The position numbers and the translations under genes are program-made. The notes under the pieces are model-generated. The model was not told the DNA's origin. It made no database searches and worked only from the letters and a program-made list of their open reading frames with translations. A DNA stretch of 64,000 nt from Eonycteris spelaea. Lineage: Eukaryota; Chordata; Mammalia; Chiroptera; Pteropodidae. This document shows positions 1 through 11,670 of the stretch, in pieces. How positions within the stretch are numbered: the first letter of the stretch is position 1; each line of letters begins with the position of its first letter. The stretch lies in the NCBI GenBank assembly GCA_003508835.1, contig PUFA01000007.1:15771001-15835000 (forward strand), written 5' to 3'.

Positions 1-620
1 GAAGTCATCAAGTATTTTATGAAATGAGGTTTTTGTTGCTTGAATTCCATCAGGCAGCAATTTTTACTCTGATTACCTAAAGTTGCTTCATCTGTCTCTC
101 AGCATTCCCCTGCCTGTATCTTATCACTTTACCTCTAAGCGGGATTTGATGTTCTGTCAAATTCCCCTTTACTTATGGCATTGTTTTGTGCAGATAGTAT
201 CTTAAAATAAACTGAAAGTCTGAACAACAAAAACAATGTCAGTCTGTCTTTGCCTCTTTGCAGAATTTCCTAAGGTCTATAAAACCTTCTAGCAGTTGCT
301 GACATTAGAACAGATTCAGATCTTTGTGTTTATGTCTCATACTTTCGGAAACCTTATTTAAGCTCCTTTAAAAAAAAAAAAAAGTTTCTCTTTTATTTAG
401 AACTTGAATCACAGGTAGCAAAGATTCTTCCCGACATTAGTATTTCTACTCCATGTTTAATTTTGACACATGTCAAGTCGCCTTTGAGATCTGAATACAC
501 TACTGAAAGTAATGGGTTATAAACATAAAAATAGAGAAGTTTGTTATTTTCTGTGTAGAATGAGAATATTTTGGCCTGTCCAGAAAGCAATTATTATAAA
601 CGTAGAATAAATACTACTTA
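1..620. other. Unique AT-rich sequence, no recognised feature
   Basis: I see no repeat family or exon here. The only structure is an A-run near 370-383. The 65-codon minus-strand frame at 393-590 has no recognisable similarity. Confidence 0.5.
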
Positions 621-624
621 ATGG

Positions 625-790
625 GGACATTCTAGGAACTCGATGCTCAGAGGGAAGTCTGAGGAACCCCAGGGAACTTCTTAGAAATCTTGGGTCTCAT
701 CTTAGACTCACTGAATCAGAATTGACATTTTACCAGAATCTCCAGGTGATTTGAATGCAAATTAAGGTTTGAGAAATACTGTCCTAGAAA
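625..790 (+). mobile_element. MER5A: MER5A-like hAT-Charlie fragment
   Basis: The order of landmarks is that of MER5A, a non-autonomous hAT-Charlie transposon: GGGAACTTCTTAGAAATC, then ACTGAATCAGAATT, then TCCAGGTGATTTGAATGCA, ending in TTTGAGAAATACT, a decayed terminal repeat. It is an old, immobile copy. The 5' terminus is not clear. Confidence 0.75.
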
Positions 791-864
791 CCAGGATGGA
801 ATTAGCTACTCAGTTTTTGATAATCCTTTCCATTGCATTTCAGTATAAACAAATATCAATTCAA

Positions 865-1010
865 TTGTAAAGATAAGAAATCTGGCTCAGAAATTTTTAA
901 GTAATTCAGAATTTCTCAAGGTCATACAAGTAAGTTAGGTTGGAGTATGGGAAAGAATTTGTTAGAATTCGAACCCAGATATGCCTGACCAAAGCCTATG
1001 CAAAGAACTG
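865..1010 (-). mobile_element. MIR: MIR SINE fragment, antisense
   Basis: Read on the plus strand this is the reverse complement of the MIR body: TCTGGCTCAGAAATTTTTAAG, CAAGGTCATACAAGTAAG and GAATTCGAACCCAGATATG follow the MIR order, including the tRNA-like B-box complement. Ancient, immobile copy. Confidence 0.7.
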
Positions 1011-2115
1011 GTTTTTCATTTTGTGTTTTCTAAATACAATGACCACTGTTAAATCTGATAAAAGTGCTCCCGGCGTGTCTTCAAAGAGATTAACCTTGGA
1101 TTTATATAATGTAACTGGAAAAACAGAAATCTTCAACTTCCTCCTATGAGTAGAAAGTTTGATAAGAAAGCTATATAGAACTAATGCCACCAGCACTAAA
1201 ACATGTTCAGCAGAAAATGCATGGTCTTAGAACTTGCATGTTTTATAAACTCTATTTTAGTGTGTAAATATGATTTCATGCTTTCATGTATTTTCTACCC
1301 AAGGCAGTATTTCAAAATACTATGGTAAGGCCTAAGAATAAACAAGGATTTCAGTGATCAAATAAGTCCATGGAGGAAATTATGAAAAAATTAATGATGA
1401 GCTAAAGCAACTCATTTTTAGTAAAGATTATGAAAATGCTTTAAAACTTACATACTGCTACTAGATAAATTACTAAGATGTGAAACACTGTGAACTGTTT
1501 TAAATGAATAAAATGTAAAATCAGAAAACAGGCAAGAAAAAAATCTCTGTTCTTGCTAATGTAATAATTATGCTGATTGTTGAGATATGGCAGAAAAATA
1601 GATGTATGCTCCACAGGTACCACTCAACATAAGAGTAGATTATTAATGTAGGGACTGTATATTACTGATGAACAATCAGAGGTGATCTAACAAAGGCTTT
1701 TAGTATGAGTATGTAGTTTGAATGTGAAATTGTTTAATTTACAGAACACCTTGGGGTGGTTTATTAGGACAACAAAAGAACTCTCAAAAGTAAGAGTTGC
1801 ATGTTTCTCTTACATTATTTCCCATAAAGGAGCTCTAGGGCTATAAATATCTATATATCTATGTATAGTTATATAGATATATCTCAGGAGTAATGAGGTA
1901 AGGGAGATTTGGTATGGGTTCAATAATTTTCAGTTTCTGGTGACAAGAAAAGGACTAATTTCAGTTCTAAAGATTTGTCTTTCACATTCACTTTATTTAT
2001 AAAATATAGCCCAAAGCTTTAATCTTTTTGCAATAAAGAATAGTTTCATCTTAGTATGTCATATGCAAATAAAATGTTTCCATTTTTTTGTTGCTGTTGA
2101 TAAATAGCAAGATGT
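1011..2115. other. Unique AT-rich sequence, no recognised feature
   Basis: Nothing recognisable apart from a TAT-rich low-complexity stretch at about 1843-1885. Overlapping short frames on opposite strands (940-1149 and 996-1196) are typical chance openings. Confidence 0.45.
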
Positions 2116-2119
2116 TTTG

Positions 2120-2290
2120 TTCTTTGATGAGCAAGCTTTATCAGCGACTTGTATTTCAAGCACATTCATAAGGATCCATTGAAGCTGATTATCAAAGAAC
2201 CCATTGAACTGGCTTCTGGGGTGTCTACCAGAAGTGTCCTTGATGATATCCTCGATAACAATGATGGTGTTATAGTTATTTGCACATTTA
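2120..2290. other. Unidentified block open in one frame on each strand
   Basis: About 150 bp reads without a stop on the plus strand (from about 2140 to the TGA at 2294) and also on the minus strand. Base composition is more balanced than in the flanks. I recognise neither translation. It could be a fragment of an old processed pseudogene, a transposon piece or a chance opening. No start codon or splice sites can be assigned. Confidence 0.2.
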
Positions 2291-2294
2291 ATTG

Positions 2295-3200
2295 AATGTA
2301 CAAAGAGACTGTTTTGATATCTTAATAGGGGCCAAAGTCCCCAAATTAACTACAGTTAAGTGTCAACATGCCTTATTTTAAAGTAGATAGGTTTGATTAT
2401 CTCTGTAAGACTTGCCATTGGAGTCACTCTAGGCTTTCTGGATCTCTGACCCTTCACCTAGACTTAAACCAAACATGGGGTTGGAGCTGGGGCGCTACTG
2501 ATTATGAAGCAGACACATATTGAGGATTTCTTGGCAAAGAGTTATTGAATGACTGCCTAGGTCTCCATTCTCCATCAAGAAGAGAACAGGTAATATCCAT
2601 CTAGGCCAAGTAATGGGCCTTTAATATATCTACTTAGAAAGCTTCCCATTTTTTACCTGGGTTATGAAGGAGAGAAAAAACAAGGGTATACCTTTTGCCT
2701 GGAGAAGTCCAAAGGTGTGGAGCTAGTTGAGACTGAACTGTATATTCACTGATAGTCATGAGTCGAGGTAAATGTTGCCTTGTCTTGGGTGCACTCCAAA
2801 AAATGTGACCAAAGATACATCCTCGTGAAGGCAGTTTTTAAAAATGTTCTGCCTGGAGACCCCAACTGAAAGAATCTGCATGGGATGTAGATCCAAGAAC
2901 AAAGGTGGAATGGGGACATAATATGTTAGATTAAAAAGACACATTTCATATAATTTAGCTTATAAACCTATTTCAAAGCGATATCGCAACATTAAATCAG
3001 TAGGAAAGAACTTTTATTAGGCTATGTCAAAGATTCAGTTTCGGTGGTATCATTTAATGAGAAACTGAGAATTGTAAAAAAATAATTGTTTAAAACAAAA
3101 GAAAAGAATATCAGAATAAAGTCGGTATACTTGAATGATCATAAGCTGACATTCATTGACATTCATTGGGGTAGATGAGTAACTAGTTTCCTAGAATAAG
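2295..3200. other. Unique sequence, no recognised feature
   Basis: Around 2400-2900 the sequence is less AT-rich than its flanks, but I could match no repeat or exon to it. Confidence 0.4.
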
Positions 3201-3202
3201 CA

Positions 3203-3821
3203 TTAATTCAAATAAAGTTCACCAGAAAATTGCTGAAGCATTTTATAATGGACAATAATTGATCCCAAAAGAAGGTGGAAAACTAAATCTCTCCCAGTCA
3301 AGATTTGGATTTTGGACAATTGTTCGTCCATTTGGAGATCATATCTTCTACACCTGAAAAGATTGTAATGAGAGAGGCCACACCAGGAAGGAAGGTGTAA
3401 GAGAACACCCTCCAGGTGTATAAGTATGAACGGTGGTTGAAAGACATGGGGAAGGTGTCTAGATAACCCAGAAACACAACCCTTGAGAGAAAGGACCGGC
3501 ATGTGGGCATCTTTCAAAATCAAAGGGCACCAACGCCAGATTAAATGTATCCACCAAGTTAATCTTTTTGCATCTTTCATGCTCTCCTGCCTTTGTTAGG
3601 AGGCAGAGCCAAGGACAGCCTAGTGAGTGGGAGAGGGAGGTAGAGGTGAAGTGAAGAAGCCAATGGTGAGGACAATAAAATTGTTTATTCTGCTCTTTTA
3701 GTTCAGGCCTGAAATACAGCAAGCTAGTTATATACATAAAGAATAGAGCATGAAAAGTTGCAACATTTAGAAGATCAAAATTACAAAATTTGTATGAAAC
3801 ACAAGAAACATGATTAACCAA
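3203..3821 (-). other. Overlapping minus-strand open frames, unidentified
   Basis: Three overlapping minus-strand frames lie here: 125 codons at 3203-3580, 70 at 3298-3510 and 120 at 3459-3821. This is more open sequence than the surrounding DNA shows. The translations have no recognisable domain. Low stop density in two frames together suggests biased composition (a degraded transposon or LTR-element interior) rather than a host gene. No donor/acceptor pair or polyadenylation signal clearly belongs to it. Confidence 0.25.
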
Positions 3822-3854
3822 TTATGCTTTTAAATGTATTTATTTTTAACAGAC

Positions 3855-3945
3855 CCTTATGTAGAGTGTTCTGTATGCCAGGAGTATTTTTAAGCACTTT
3901 ACAAATGTCTTCTTATTTAATGATTAATAATCTTTACATGTCAAA
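3855..3945 (-). mobile_element. MIR: MIR-type fragment, antisense
   Basis: The plus strand reads TATGCCAGGAGTATTTTTAAG then CACTTTACAAATGTCTTCTT, matching the reverse complement of the MIR 3' part (size of the pool, then 'cattatctcattt'). Short and diverged. Confidence 0.5.
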
Positions 3946-4560
3946 ATAAAATTTTGAGGGTTTGAATAAAAGATCACAAAACACACACATTTACCCTCCT
4001 AATTTTATTATTTACATTTTGCATGGTCACAAAAATACTTTGAAAACCACTTTACCTAATGCTTTGATTTGTGCTGACTGCTGGTTTTTCAAAGACCTAG
4101 GAATAGTGTAGGTTATAATAGAAATTTGCTTCTCTAAAAATTAAACATATGCAAATGGCACTTTGTTAAGACAAGATTATACTTGAAATGCTCATCAGAC
4201 CCTTTTTAACACTTTTCTAAAATGCTAATTAAATCTATGCATGGCTGGTGGCTGATGAGAGTCAAAACATCTATAAATTTTATACCCAGATGATCCTCAC
4301 AAAGTTTTTGTATAAAAATATCAGAGTTTGACAGCAATTTGTTAACTTGTATAGATTGTGAAAACAGGTAAAATCTGTCAGGCTGACACCAAATTTATTT
4401 AGAGAAACAAGTAAAGAAATAAACCTTTCTCTACTTACAAACTACTCTATTTTTTAAGTATAATGACTGATTCATGTTAGGAACACATATTGTCCATTTT
4501 CTCTCAAATTTGAAGCATGTAAAATTTATGAGTGAACTCTTTCCAAATAGCAATTAAGTG
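3946..4560. other. Unique AT-rich sequence, no recognised feature
   Basis: No repeat or gene recognised. It ends where L1-derived sequence begins. Confidence 0.45.
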
Positions 4561-4564
4561 GACA

Positions 4565-5262
4565 TTTTCTCAGTTTATTAACAGCGTAATTGAGGTATAA
4601 TTTATGTAACTGCATGTACATAAAATGTACAGTTGGATAAGTTGCAATATAAATGGTATATATACATATCAAAAATCAAAATTTCAAAAATATATTTATG
4701 TGTAACTTATCAAATATAGAGAAATACATAATACTCATTAAATCTAGAAATGTATAATTTATCAAATATAAGTGTATATATATGAGTGTATATATATGTG
4801 TATGATATACACACATATGAGTATATCAGTATATGTGTGTGTGTGTGTGTGTGTGCGCTAAAGTTTTCTCTTGTCTTTTTAAATTCATCTCTCCCACTTT
4901 TCTATCAGACTTCATGTACCTAAGACATGCTTTCTGTCACTATAGATTAGATTGTATTTACTAGAAATTTACATAAATAGAATCATACAGTGTATATTCT
5001 TTGGCTTACTATTATTTTGAGATTCATTCATGTTTTATCTTTATCAATAGTTCATTCTTTTGAATAGTATTGTGTTGAATGGATGCACCAGAATTTGTTT
5101 ATCTCTTCACCTGTAACGGACATTTGAGTCATTTCCAGCTGTTTATTATAAATAATGCCGCCAGAAACATTTGTGTACTAGTCTTTACATGAATATATAC
5201 ATTAACTTCTTATGTGCAAAAAACTTGGGGTAGAATAGCTGGATGATACATAATCAGTATAA
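4565..5262 (-). mobile_element. L1M: L1M LINE 3' fragment, antisense
   Basis: The plus strand carries the reverse complement of an old L1 3' end: a TTATTAACAGCGTAATTGAG start (from 'tttattgagatataatt'), AATAGAATCATACAGTGTAT, TTCTTTGGCTTACT, TTCATTCATGTTTTATC, GGACATTTGAGTCATTTCCA, and AATAATGCCGCCAGAAAC. It is interrupted by AT/TG-rich expansion at 4690-4856. It codes for nothing intact. Confidence 0.75.
4770..4856. repeat. AT/TG microsatellite inside L1
   Basis: Alternating TATATA, GTGTATA and a pure (TG) tract at about 4831-4854 lie inside the L1 fragment. Probably slippage-expanded. Confidence 0.8.
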
Positions 5263-6420
5263 ATTTTTTAAACTTTTTGTTGAAATAATTTTAGATTTAA
5301 AAAGAGTGACAAAGATAGTACAAAGAATTCTAGTACCACTGCCGTAAAAGTCCTCTGCCTTCCACCTATTCATTCCTCCCTCCCTTCTAATTCCTGGTCT
5401 TTTCACTGTCTCCATAATTTTGCCTATTCCTGCATGTCATATAGTTGGAATTGTACAGTACGTGGCCTTTTCAGATTGGCTTCTTTCACTTAGTAATATG
5501 TATTTAAGGCTATTCTATGCATTTTTAAGATTTATTAGCTCATTTCTTTTTAGAGGCAAATAATATTCCACATCTCAAATACCCCATTTTATCCATTCAT
5601 TTACTGAAGGGCATATTGGTTGCTTCCAAATTTTGGAATTATGAATAAAGCTTTACTGGTAACCATGTTCAGGTTTGTGTGCGGATGTCATATTTAATTT
5701 GTTTAGGAAATATCAAGGAGCATGATTGTTGAATTGATATGTTAAGATTATATTTAGTTTTGTATGAAACCACCAAACTGCTTCTAAGATAGTTGTACCA
5801 TTTCACATTCCCACCAGCAATGGATGAGAGTTCCTGTTGCTCCATATTCTTCTCAGCATTTGGTGTCGCCAGTGTTCTGCATTTAGACATTCTTTACGGT
5901 ATGTAGTGTTATCTCATTATGTTTAATTTTCATTTCTCTAATGACATACAATTGAAACAACTTTTCCTATGCTTATTTGCCATCTGTATATAATCTTTGG
6001 TGAGGTGGTCTGTTAAAGTCTTTGGTACAGTTTTTATTCACGTTGGTTTGGTGTTGTTGTTTTAAGAATTCTTTGTATGTTATTGGTAAGAGTCCTTTAT
6101 CAGATAAATCTTTGAAAATATATTTTCTCATTCAGTGGCTTGTCTTCTCATTCTCTTGACAATGTTATGCAAAGCAGAGCTTTTAATTTTAATAAAGTCC
6201 AGCTTACTTGTTATTTATTTCATGGAGTGTGCATTTGGTATTATATTTAAAAGGTCATCACCACGTCCTGATTCTGTAGTTTTCCTCCTGTATTATACCC
6301 TAGTAGTTTTATTGTTTTGCATTTTATATTTAGGTCTATTATTCATTTGGATCTAATTTTTGTGAATGCTGTAAGGTCTGTGTCTAGAGTCAGTTTGAAT
6401 TTAGCATGAAACATTTTGTT
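5263..6420 (-). mobile_element. L1M: L1M LINE 3' UTR and ORF2 end, antisense
   Basis: A second L1 of the same orientation follows directly. It starts with a 3' UTR typical of old L1 (TGTTGAAATAATTTTAGATT, then GACAAAGATAGTACAAAG) and runs through ORF2 C-terminal sequence: GGAATTGTACAGTACGTGG, CATTTCACATTCCCACCAGC, AATGGATGAGAGTTCCTGTT and AGTCCTTTATCAGATAAATC. All frames are broken. The two pieces are either separate insertions or a rearranged one. Confidence 0.8.
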
Positions 6421-6840
6421 TTGATTTTAACTTTGTTTTCTTGCATTACTACTCTTATATTTATCTAGAACTAGATATTTGAGATAGAAAAAAGTTTTGA
6501 TATTTTGGAAAGGTAAGAGAATTGTTACTTTTTGGCATAATTCTTTTCACATTGTCTTTAACAAATTTCAAACTTTTGAAATTGTGTTCATTTTAAGTTG
6601 CGTATAGAAGATAAAAAGCCTATTTTAAAAATTATAGAACATTTGAAATCATGTCTTTCTTTTAAATACTATCTCCCTGTATGAGAAAGTTTTCATAGCC
6701 AAAGATTCCTGCAAAGTCGATTACACAGAAAAATAACATAAGAAAATAACTTATATGTATTTTATTTTAGTGATAGCTGATGGCATTTATGTCATATTGC
6801 CCAAACTCCAGAATTTTAGATTTAGGGGATTCAATAAAGT
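6421..6840. other. Unique AT-rich sequence, no recognised feature
   Basis: Nothing recognised between the L1 and the MIR fragment. Confidence 0.4.
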
Positions 6841-6844
6841 TTAT

Positions 6845-6958
6845 TTAGTTTAATTCATTCACTTTGCAGATGATGGACTGCAGGTTCAGTGAAGTTAAAT
6901 GACAGGAAGTTCACTCAGAATTTGGGTAAAAGAGTGATGGTTTAAATATAAATCCCCT
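6845..6958 (-). mobile_element. MIR: MIR SINE fragment, antisense
   Basis: CACTTTGCAGATGATGGACTG, GGTTCAGTGAAGTTAAATGAC and AAGTTCACTCAGAATTTGGG follow the reverse-complement MIR order. Confidence 0.6.
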
Positions 6959-7109
6959 ATATTAGTACATAAACACTTGCTTAATTTATAATGAATGCAA
7001 TAAAGTCTGTAAATCCGATGGTAATGAGAACACTCAAGCATCCATTCCTTTTCTTTTAGAGCTGTATGTGTTAACTATACCCGTAATAACAAGACTTTCA
7101 GTTCCACAT

Positions 7110-7490
7110 TATCTACTCTCTGATTTTGCATAATAATAAAATCCACAAACTTGAACTGGACATATGAGCATTTGGGATAAAGATTGCATTTCCAGACTTT
7201 CTTGTAAAGTGTAGTCATAAGACAAATTTCTGGCCAATGAGAAGCAAGCAAAAGTTTTAGTTATGAATTCTAGAAAATGTCTTTTAAAGGCCATACATAG
7301 TTCCTTGCCTTTCTGCCTTCTTTTTGCTGGGGTTCTGGCAAAGTAGTTGAAACTGGAACATCTTACATAATATCATTAAGCTAATGGTTGAGGATAGGAG
7401 AGGAGCATAACAGTAAAAGCCTAGATACCTAACAAGTTTGCTGAACCCCCAGGGACTTCTGTTCTGCCTTCTTTAGGTATATGTTCTAGT
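7110..7490 (+). mobile_element. Old interspersed repeat, LTR-like, family uncertain
   Basis: Landmarks in order: TTGCATTTCCAGACTTTCTT, TTCTGGCCAATGAGAAGCAA, TTGCCTTTCTGCCTTC, then GCTGAACCCCCAGGGACTTC. This order is familiar from an abundant ancient mammalian repeat, probably an MLT1-like LTR, but I cannot name the subfamily. Ends are not defined. Confidence 0.4.
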
Positions 7491-8165
7491 TTGAAAATCA
7501 AGTTTTGAAGATCCAGTATTCCTGAGGAAGTAAAATCTGTTTGATTATATAGGCCTATAACTGGGCCCAGATAGTGAACCACTTCTATGGCAGTCAGTAG
7601 ATTTTACTTGCACCTTTTTAGCAAAACTTCTTGATCCCTAAGTTTTTAGGTATCCATGTGGATCCTGGGGCTGCCAGAGCTGTCAAGCTGGTTGTCTAAC
7701 ATTTATCTCAATGTGGTTCAAAGGTAAAGTTTTTATTTTCTCTGTGCTCCGCATTCTGTAAACATTTGGAAAACATTGTATTGTAGTCAGACACTTTTGG
7801 AAACCATTTATTTCAGCCTCTACAGTTTTAAAGATTAAATCATTTATTCTCAGATAGCCTAAGAAGTTGCCAAAGCCACACACCTATTTTAGGCTAGAAA
7901 GAAAATCAGCATATAAGGTCTCCTGTCTTTAAGTTTCTTACAATATACTACTCACCTCCATAAAATGGTTTGCATTTTGGCCACAATGAGGTGAAACTAC
8001 TTGGCACATTTCAGGATGAATATTGAATTTTGAATTAGTATGTAAGAAATATGTCCAGGAAAGTGGCCTAATAAAAATAATGTGAATCCATGGGTTATTC
8101 AGTTTATGACAGGTGATGAAAGTTATGTGATGGATGAAAGGGGTCAAAATTAGTTTGACAAATAA
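7491..8165. other. Unique sequence, no recognised feature
   Basis: No feature recognised. The 66- and 69-codon minus-strand frames at 7683-7883 and 7938-8147 are of chance length. Confidence 0.4.
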
Positions 8166-8169
8166 CCAA

Positions 8170-8410
8170 AATTAATTTTTATCACTAGCAATAAACTATG
8201 GTACATCCATAAAATGGAATGATATGCAGTTTTTAATGAGTAATGTAGATCTCTATGTAATTATACCAAAATGTATCTTTATAAAGATGATTAAGTGAAA
8301 AAGATCAGGTTACAGAAAAAATATGTATAATGTAGGTCTATACTCACTTATCTGCAATTCTGAAGAACAGAGCTCCAAATTTTTTTAAATGTATTTGGTG
8401 ACAAAAAGTA
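8170..8410 (+). mobile_element. L1M: L1M LINE 3' fragment, sense
   Basis: The ORF2-to-3'-end signature of old L1 is clear: ACTATGGTACATCCATAAAA, TGGAATGATATGCAGTTTTT, GATGATTAAGTGAAAAAGAT, then CAGGTTACAGAAAAAATATG. Heavily 5'-truncated and non-coding. Confidence 0.75.
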
Positions 8411-8935
8411 ATTGGTTGTGAACTTATTTGGTAGCACATCTTGACCTAAACTGACATTAGGTGATCTGTAGTTATTATTTATTCTATTATTGCAAATATA
8501 AACATGAGTTTCCTGAAGAAAGATTACTTTAGTGGATGTTGGGGTGGTTCCCCAGTCTACACTGGTATTTATTTTATCAGGTATAATATTTCATTATCTT
8601 ACCTTTCTAAAGTTCAAAAAATTTTTCTCTGTAGATATATCTGGCTTCAAGGATTTCAGGAGAAATATTTAGTAATCTGTTAATAGTGAATATTTTCAAT
8701 GATTAAGGATAACTAAAAATGTCTTCCCAATAGAGAATATTTCTGCAATATTTGATAAATAAGCCTCTATTACTTATATAATCAAGAAAAGAGAGAAAAC
8801 TTTGAAAATCGAAGAGAACAAAAGTTTCTAAACACACATTCTTTCTTAAAAAATCACCCATCATTGGGCAATAATATTAACTTTTTTTTAAAGCACTATA
8901 TTTTTCATAGACTTTAGTCATACCTATGATATATT
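8411..8935. other. Unique AT-rich sequence, no recognised feature
   Basis: Nothing recognised. Confidence 0.4.
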
Positions 8936-8939
8936 ATTA

Positions 8940-9200
8940 TAGCATTGGGCTCAGTATCCCAAGCTCTAGATTAAAATAGGACTAGTTTGGATTTTATGCT
9001 ATGCCATTTACTAAATTTATGAAAGAGAAAACTGATACTTGCTGAGCTTTTTACTTTCACCTGAAAAAGGGGGATGCTGGCTATATCTTATAGTACACTT
9101 GGGAGGATGAAACTATCTGATGAGTATAACTCAATTAGCATAATATCAGCCACTTATTAAAACCATTGGTAGATGTTAATTATAATCATTATTATCACAT
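8940..9200 (+). mobile_element. MIR: MIR SINE, sense
   Basis: A MIR outline: GCATTGGGCTCAGTATCCC, GCTATGCCATTTACTAAATT, CACCTGAAAAAGGGGGATGC, GGGAGGATGAAACTATCTGA, and a 3' end TGGTAGATGTTAATTATAAT. Near full length but diverged. Confidence 0.6.
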
Positions 9201-10905
9201 GTTTTTGAAGATGTTCTTTTAAAATCAAAACTATTTTTGTCTGCTGTACTTCTGATACCTGAAACATACCTTGCTTCTCAGTGCTGATGGAAATGTTTAC
9301 TATTTTCCTTTATACCATTCTATTAACTTTCTCTCCATCCCATGTTTCTTCCTTTATGCTTCGATCATAACTGACATTAATGTTTGACAGATGTAATAAA
9401 TGGTACACAATCAGTTTAGATTTTTACCACTACTTTATCTCTTGAAATGATTCCCATTAAACACATTACTATATTTTAGCATACAAGTCTATCAATAAAT
9501 GCCTTTCAGCTAATACTACACTATCTAAAATGAAGCATATCGTTCATTTTGAAGTTCACCTTATTGCATCGATGTTTTTAAGGGGCTCAGTTGGAGTCCT
9601 CCCTTGTAAAGGACTACTACTTTTTAGGTACGTGTTCTGATTCTGGGATAAGAATGGAAACCATTACTGGGTATGCTACAAAGCCCAAAGTCACATTGAT
9701 CTTTTCATTAATTCTCATGAAATTCTTCTTAGTATCAGTAGAAATCTACAACATCACAAAAGGTTTATAAAGCTAAAAATAAGAGTGATTTAAGATACTT
9801 TTTAAAGGGAACAATGGGCAAAATATGGTTTGAGCCTCTGGCTCCGCTGTTTTGAACTAGTCTCCTCTGTTGTATTTACTGTCCCTGAAAGACAGCACTA
9901 ATTTATCGACAAAGCACAAGGAAATCCTTAGCCATTTTGTTCTAACAACCTTTCTGTGTATTAAGATAGTGATTGTTCAAGGTGTAGTCACTTCATGTCA
10001 AATACACATACTTATCTATGTTAAAGATATATAGATTTAATGAAAAGCATTCTAATTGTTCGAATGGCCGGCCTCTGAAATCATTGACTAACTTTGCCAC
10101 TTGTCCACAACATCACTTTCTAGTTAGAATTTCTCATCGACTTGTACCCTGATGAAATGTAAAGTTTTAATCCTAAGCCACTGTATATTCTAAAGCTGTT
10201 TCAAATCCTAATTGATAAGCAGTTATACAGTATAGAATAAATAATTTGGGATAAAACTTTGATTTTGTTTAATTGTGCCAAGAAATAGTTTCTGTCCATA
10301 GATGTCACCCTTAATTTAAAAAATAATAGTTTCTTATATTTTTTTAAAACTGTGACAAACTATACTTGTACTGTTTCAAAAGTTTTGTAATATTGTCAAA
10401 TATAACTACTAAATGAAAGTGCTTTAAGCCTTTATTCGCTCTATTTGTACAACAGTTCTGCTTTGAATCAGTGGTTCTTTAGAGTAATGAATGCTTTTAA
10501 AATTTTCATGAACGAAATGGATCATAATGAGAAAAAAATATATAATACCAATATTTACATATAATTTTAGGAGCTTCGTTATGAATTTAGGTGTTCTTTT
10601 ATACAATTTCCTTGAAAAAGATAGCTAAATTGAAAAATGTATCACAAAATAAATATATCCATGAGGGAGGCATTCTCTTTACTGCAACTAAGTTCTAGGA
10701 AGGCGAGAGAGCAAAATTTTCCCTCAGTTCTTTCTTGGATCTGTTTTTGTTTTTTGTTTATTTTTAGAGGCAGAGAAAGAGTTTATAGCAGCAGGTTTTC
10801 TTAGGTAAATGTGAGAAAGAGAAGCCAGGGCAGGGCCTATAGTCAGTAAGAAACCTGTTTAAAGTTTAGTCAATCTGAGAGGAACATTTGAGCCATCTTG
10901 GTCAC
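9201..10905. other. Unique sequence; conserved-looking segment near 10.05-10.2 kb
   Basis: No repeat recognised. Around 10050-10200 the sequence keeps scarce CpG dinucleotides and a GGCCGGCC palindrome (10066-10073). The rest is ordinary AT-rich DNA, and the 60-codon frame at 10424-10606 is not convincing. Confidence 0.3.
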
Positions 10906-10909
10906 TTTT

Positions 10910-11670
10910 TAAAAAAAATTAATTTTATTTTTATTTTTCAATTGCCATTTATATTCAGCATTATTTTATATTAGTTTTAAATGTATAGCATAATGGTTAG
11001 ACCTTTATGTAGTCTATGAAATGATTCCCCTGATTAGTCTAGTACCCACCTGGCACCCTACATAGTAATTACAGTATGAGTGACTGCATTCCCTATGCTG
11101 TACTTTACAGCCCTTTAACTGTTTTGTAACTGCCAATCTGTACTTCTTAATCCCTTCACCTTTTTCAACCAGCCCCCAATACACCTCCCATCTGGCAACC
11201 ATCAATTTGTTCTCTGTACCTATGAGTCTGTTTCTGTTTTGCCTGTCCATTTATTTTGTTCTTTAGATGCCACTTATAAGTGAGATTACATGGTATTTGT
11301 CTTTCTCTGTCTGAAGTATTTCACTGAGCATAATGCCCCAGGTCCATCCATGTTGCTGCAAGTGATGATTTCATTCTTTTGTTATGCTTGAGTAATATTC
11401 CACTATAAATATATGTACCACGACTTGTTTATTCAGTTGTCTATCAATGGATACTTAGATGCTTCCATATCTTGGCTATTGTAAATAAGGCTGCAGTGAA
11501 CATAGGGGTGCATAGATCTTTCAAATTAGTTATGAGCTTCTTTGGATAAATCCCCAGAAGTGGAATTCCTGGGTCATAAGGTAATTCTATTTTTAATTTT
11601 TTGAGGAACCTCCATACCGTTTTCCATAGTGGCTGCATGAATTTGCAGTCTCACCGAGAACACATGAGGT
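10910..11670 (-). mobile_element. L1: L1 LINE, 5'-truncated, Laurasiatheria-type 3' UTR
   Basis: This is the least diverged LINE in the window, inserted in antisense. On the minus strand it runs from the ORF2 C-terminus (about 11670 to 11440; a 64-codon piece of this is open at 11444-11638) through the 3' UTR to an A-rich end near 10940-10910. The 3' UTR landmarks (plus strand: AGTCTAGTACCCACCTGGCA, TAATTACAGTATGAGTG, CTGTACTTTACAGCCC, ACTGCCAATCTGTACTTC) match the UTR of L1s in dog, horse, pig and bats. ORF2 frame is broken by at least one shift. ORF1 and the reverse transcriptase core are absent, so it is dead. Confidence 0.85.

Noticed and set aside
3520..3560. A retroviral primer-binding-site-like GGCGTTGGTGCCC on the minus strand
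   Set aside because: No recognisable LTR end lies next to it and the match is short, so it is probably coincidence.
4770..4856. TG/TA repeats as a CRISPR-like or regulatory array
   Set aside because: Simple dinucleotide slippage with no unique spacers, in a mammalian genome.
11014..11638. Minus-strand frames at 11014-11250 and 11444-11638 as small genes
   Set aside because: They are L1 3' UTR and ORF2 remnants in a truncated element.
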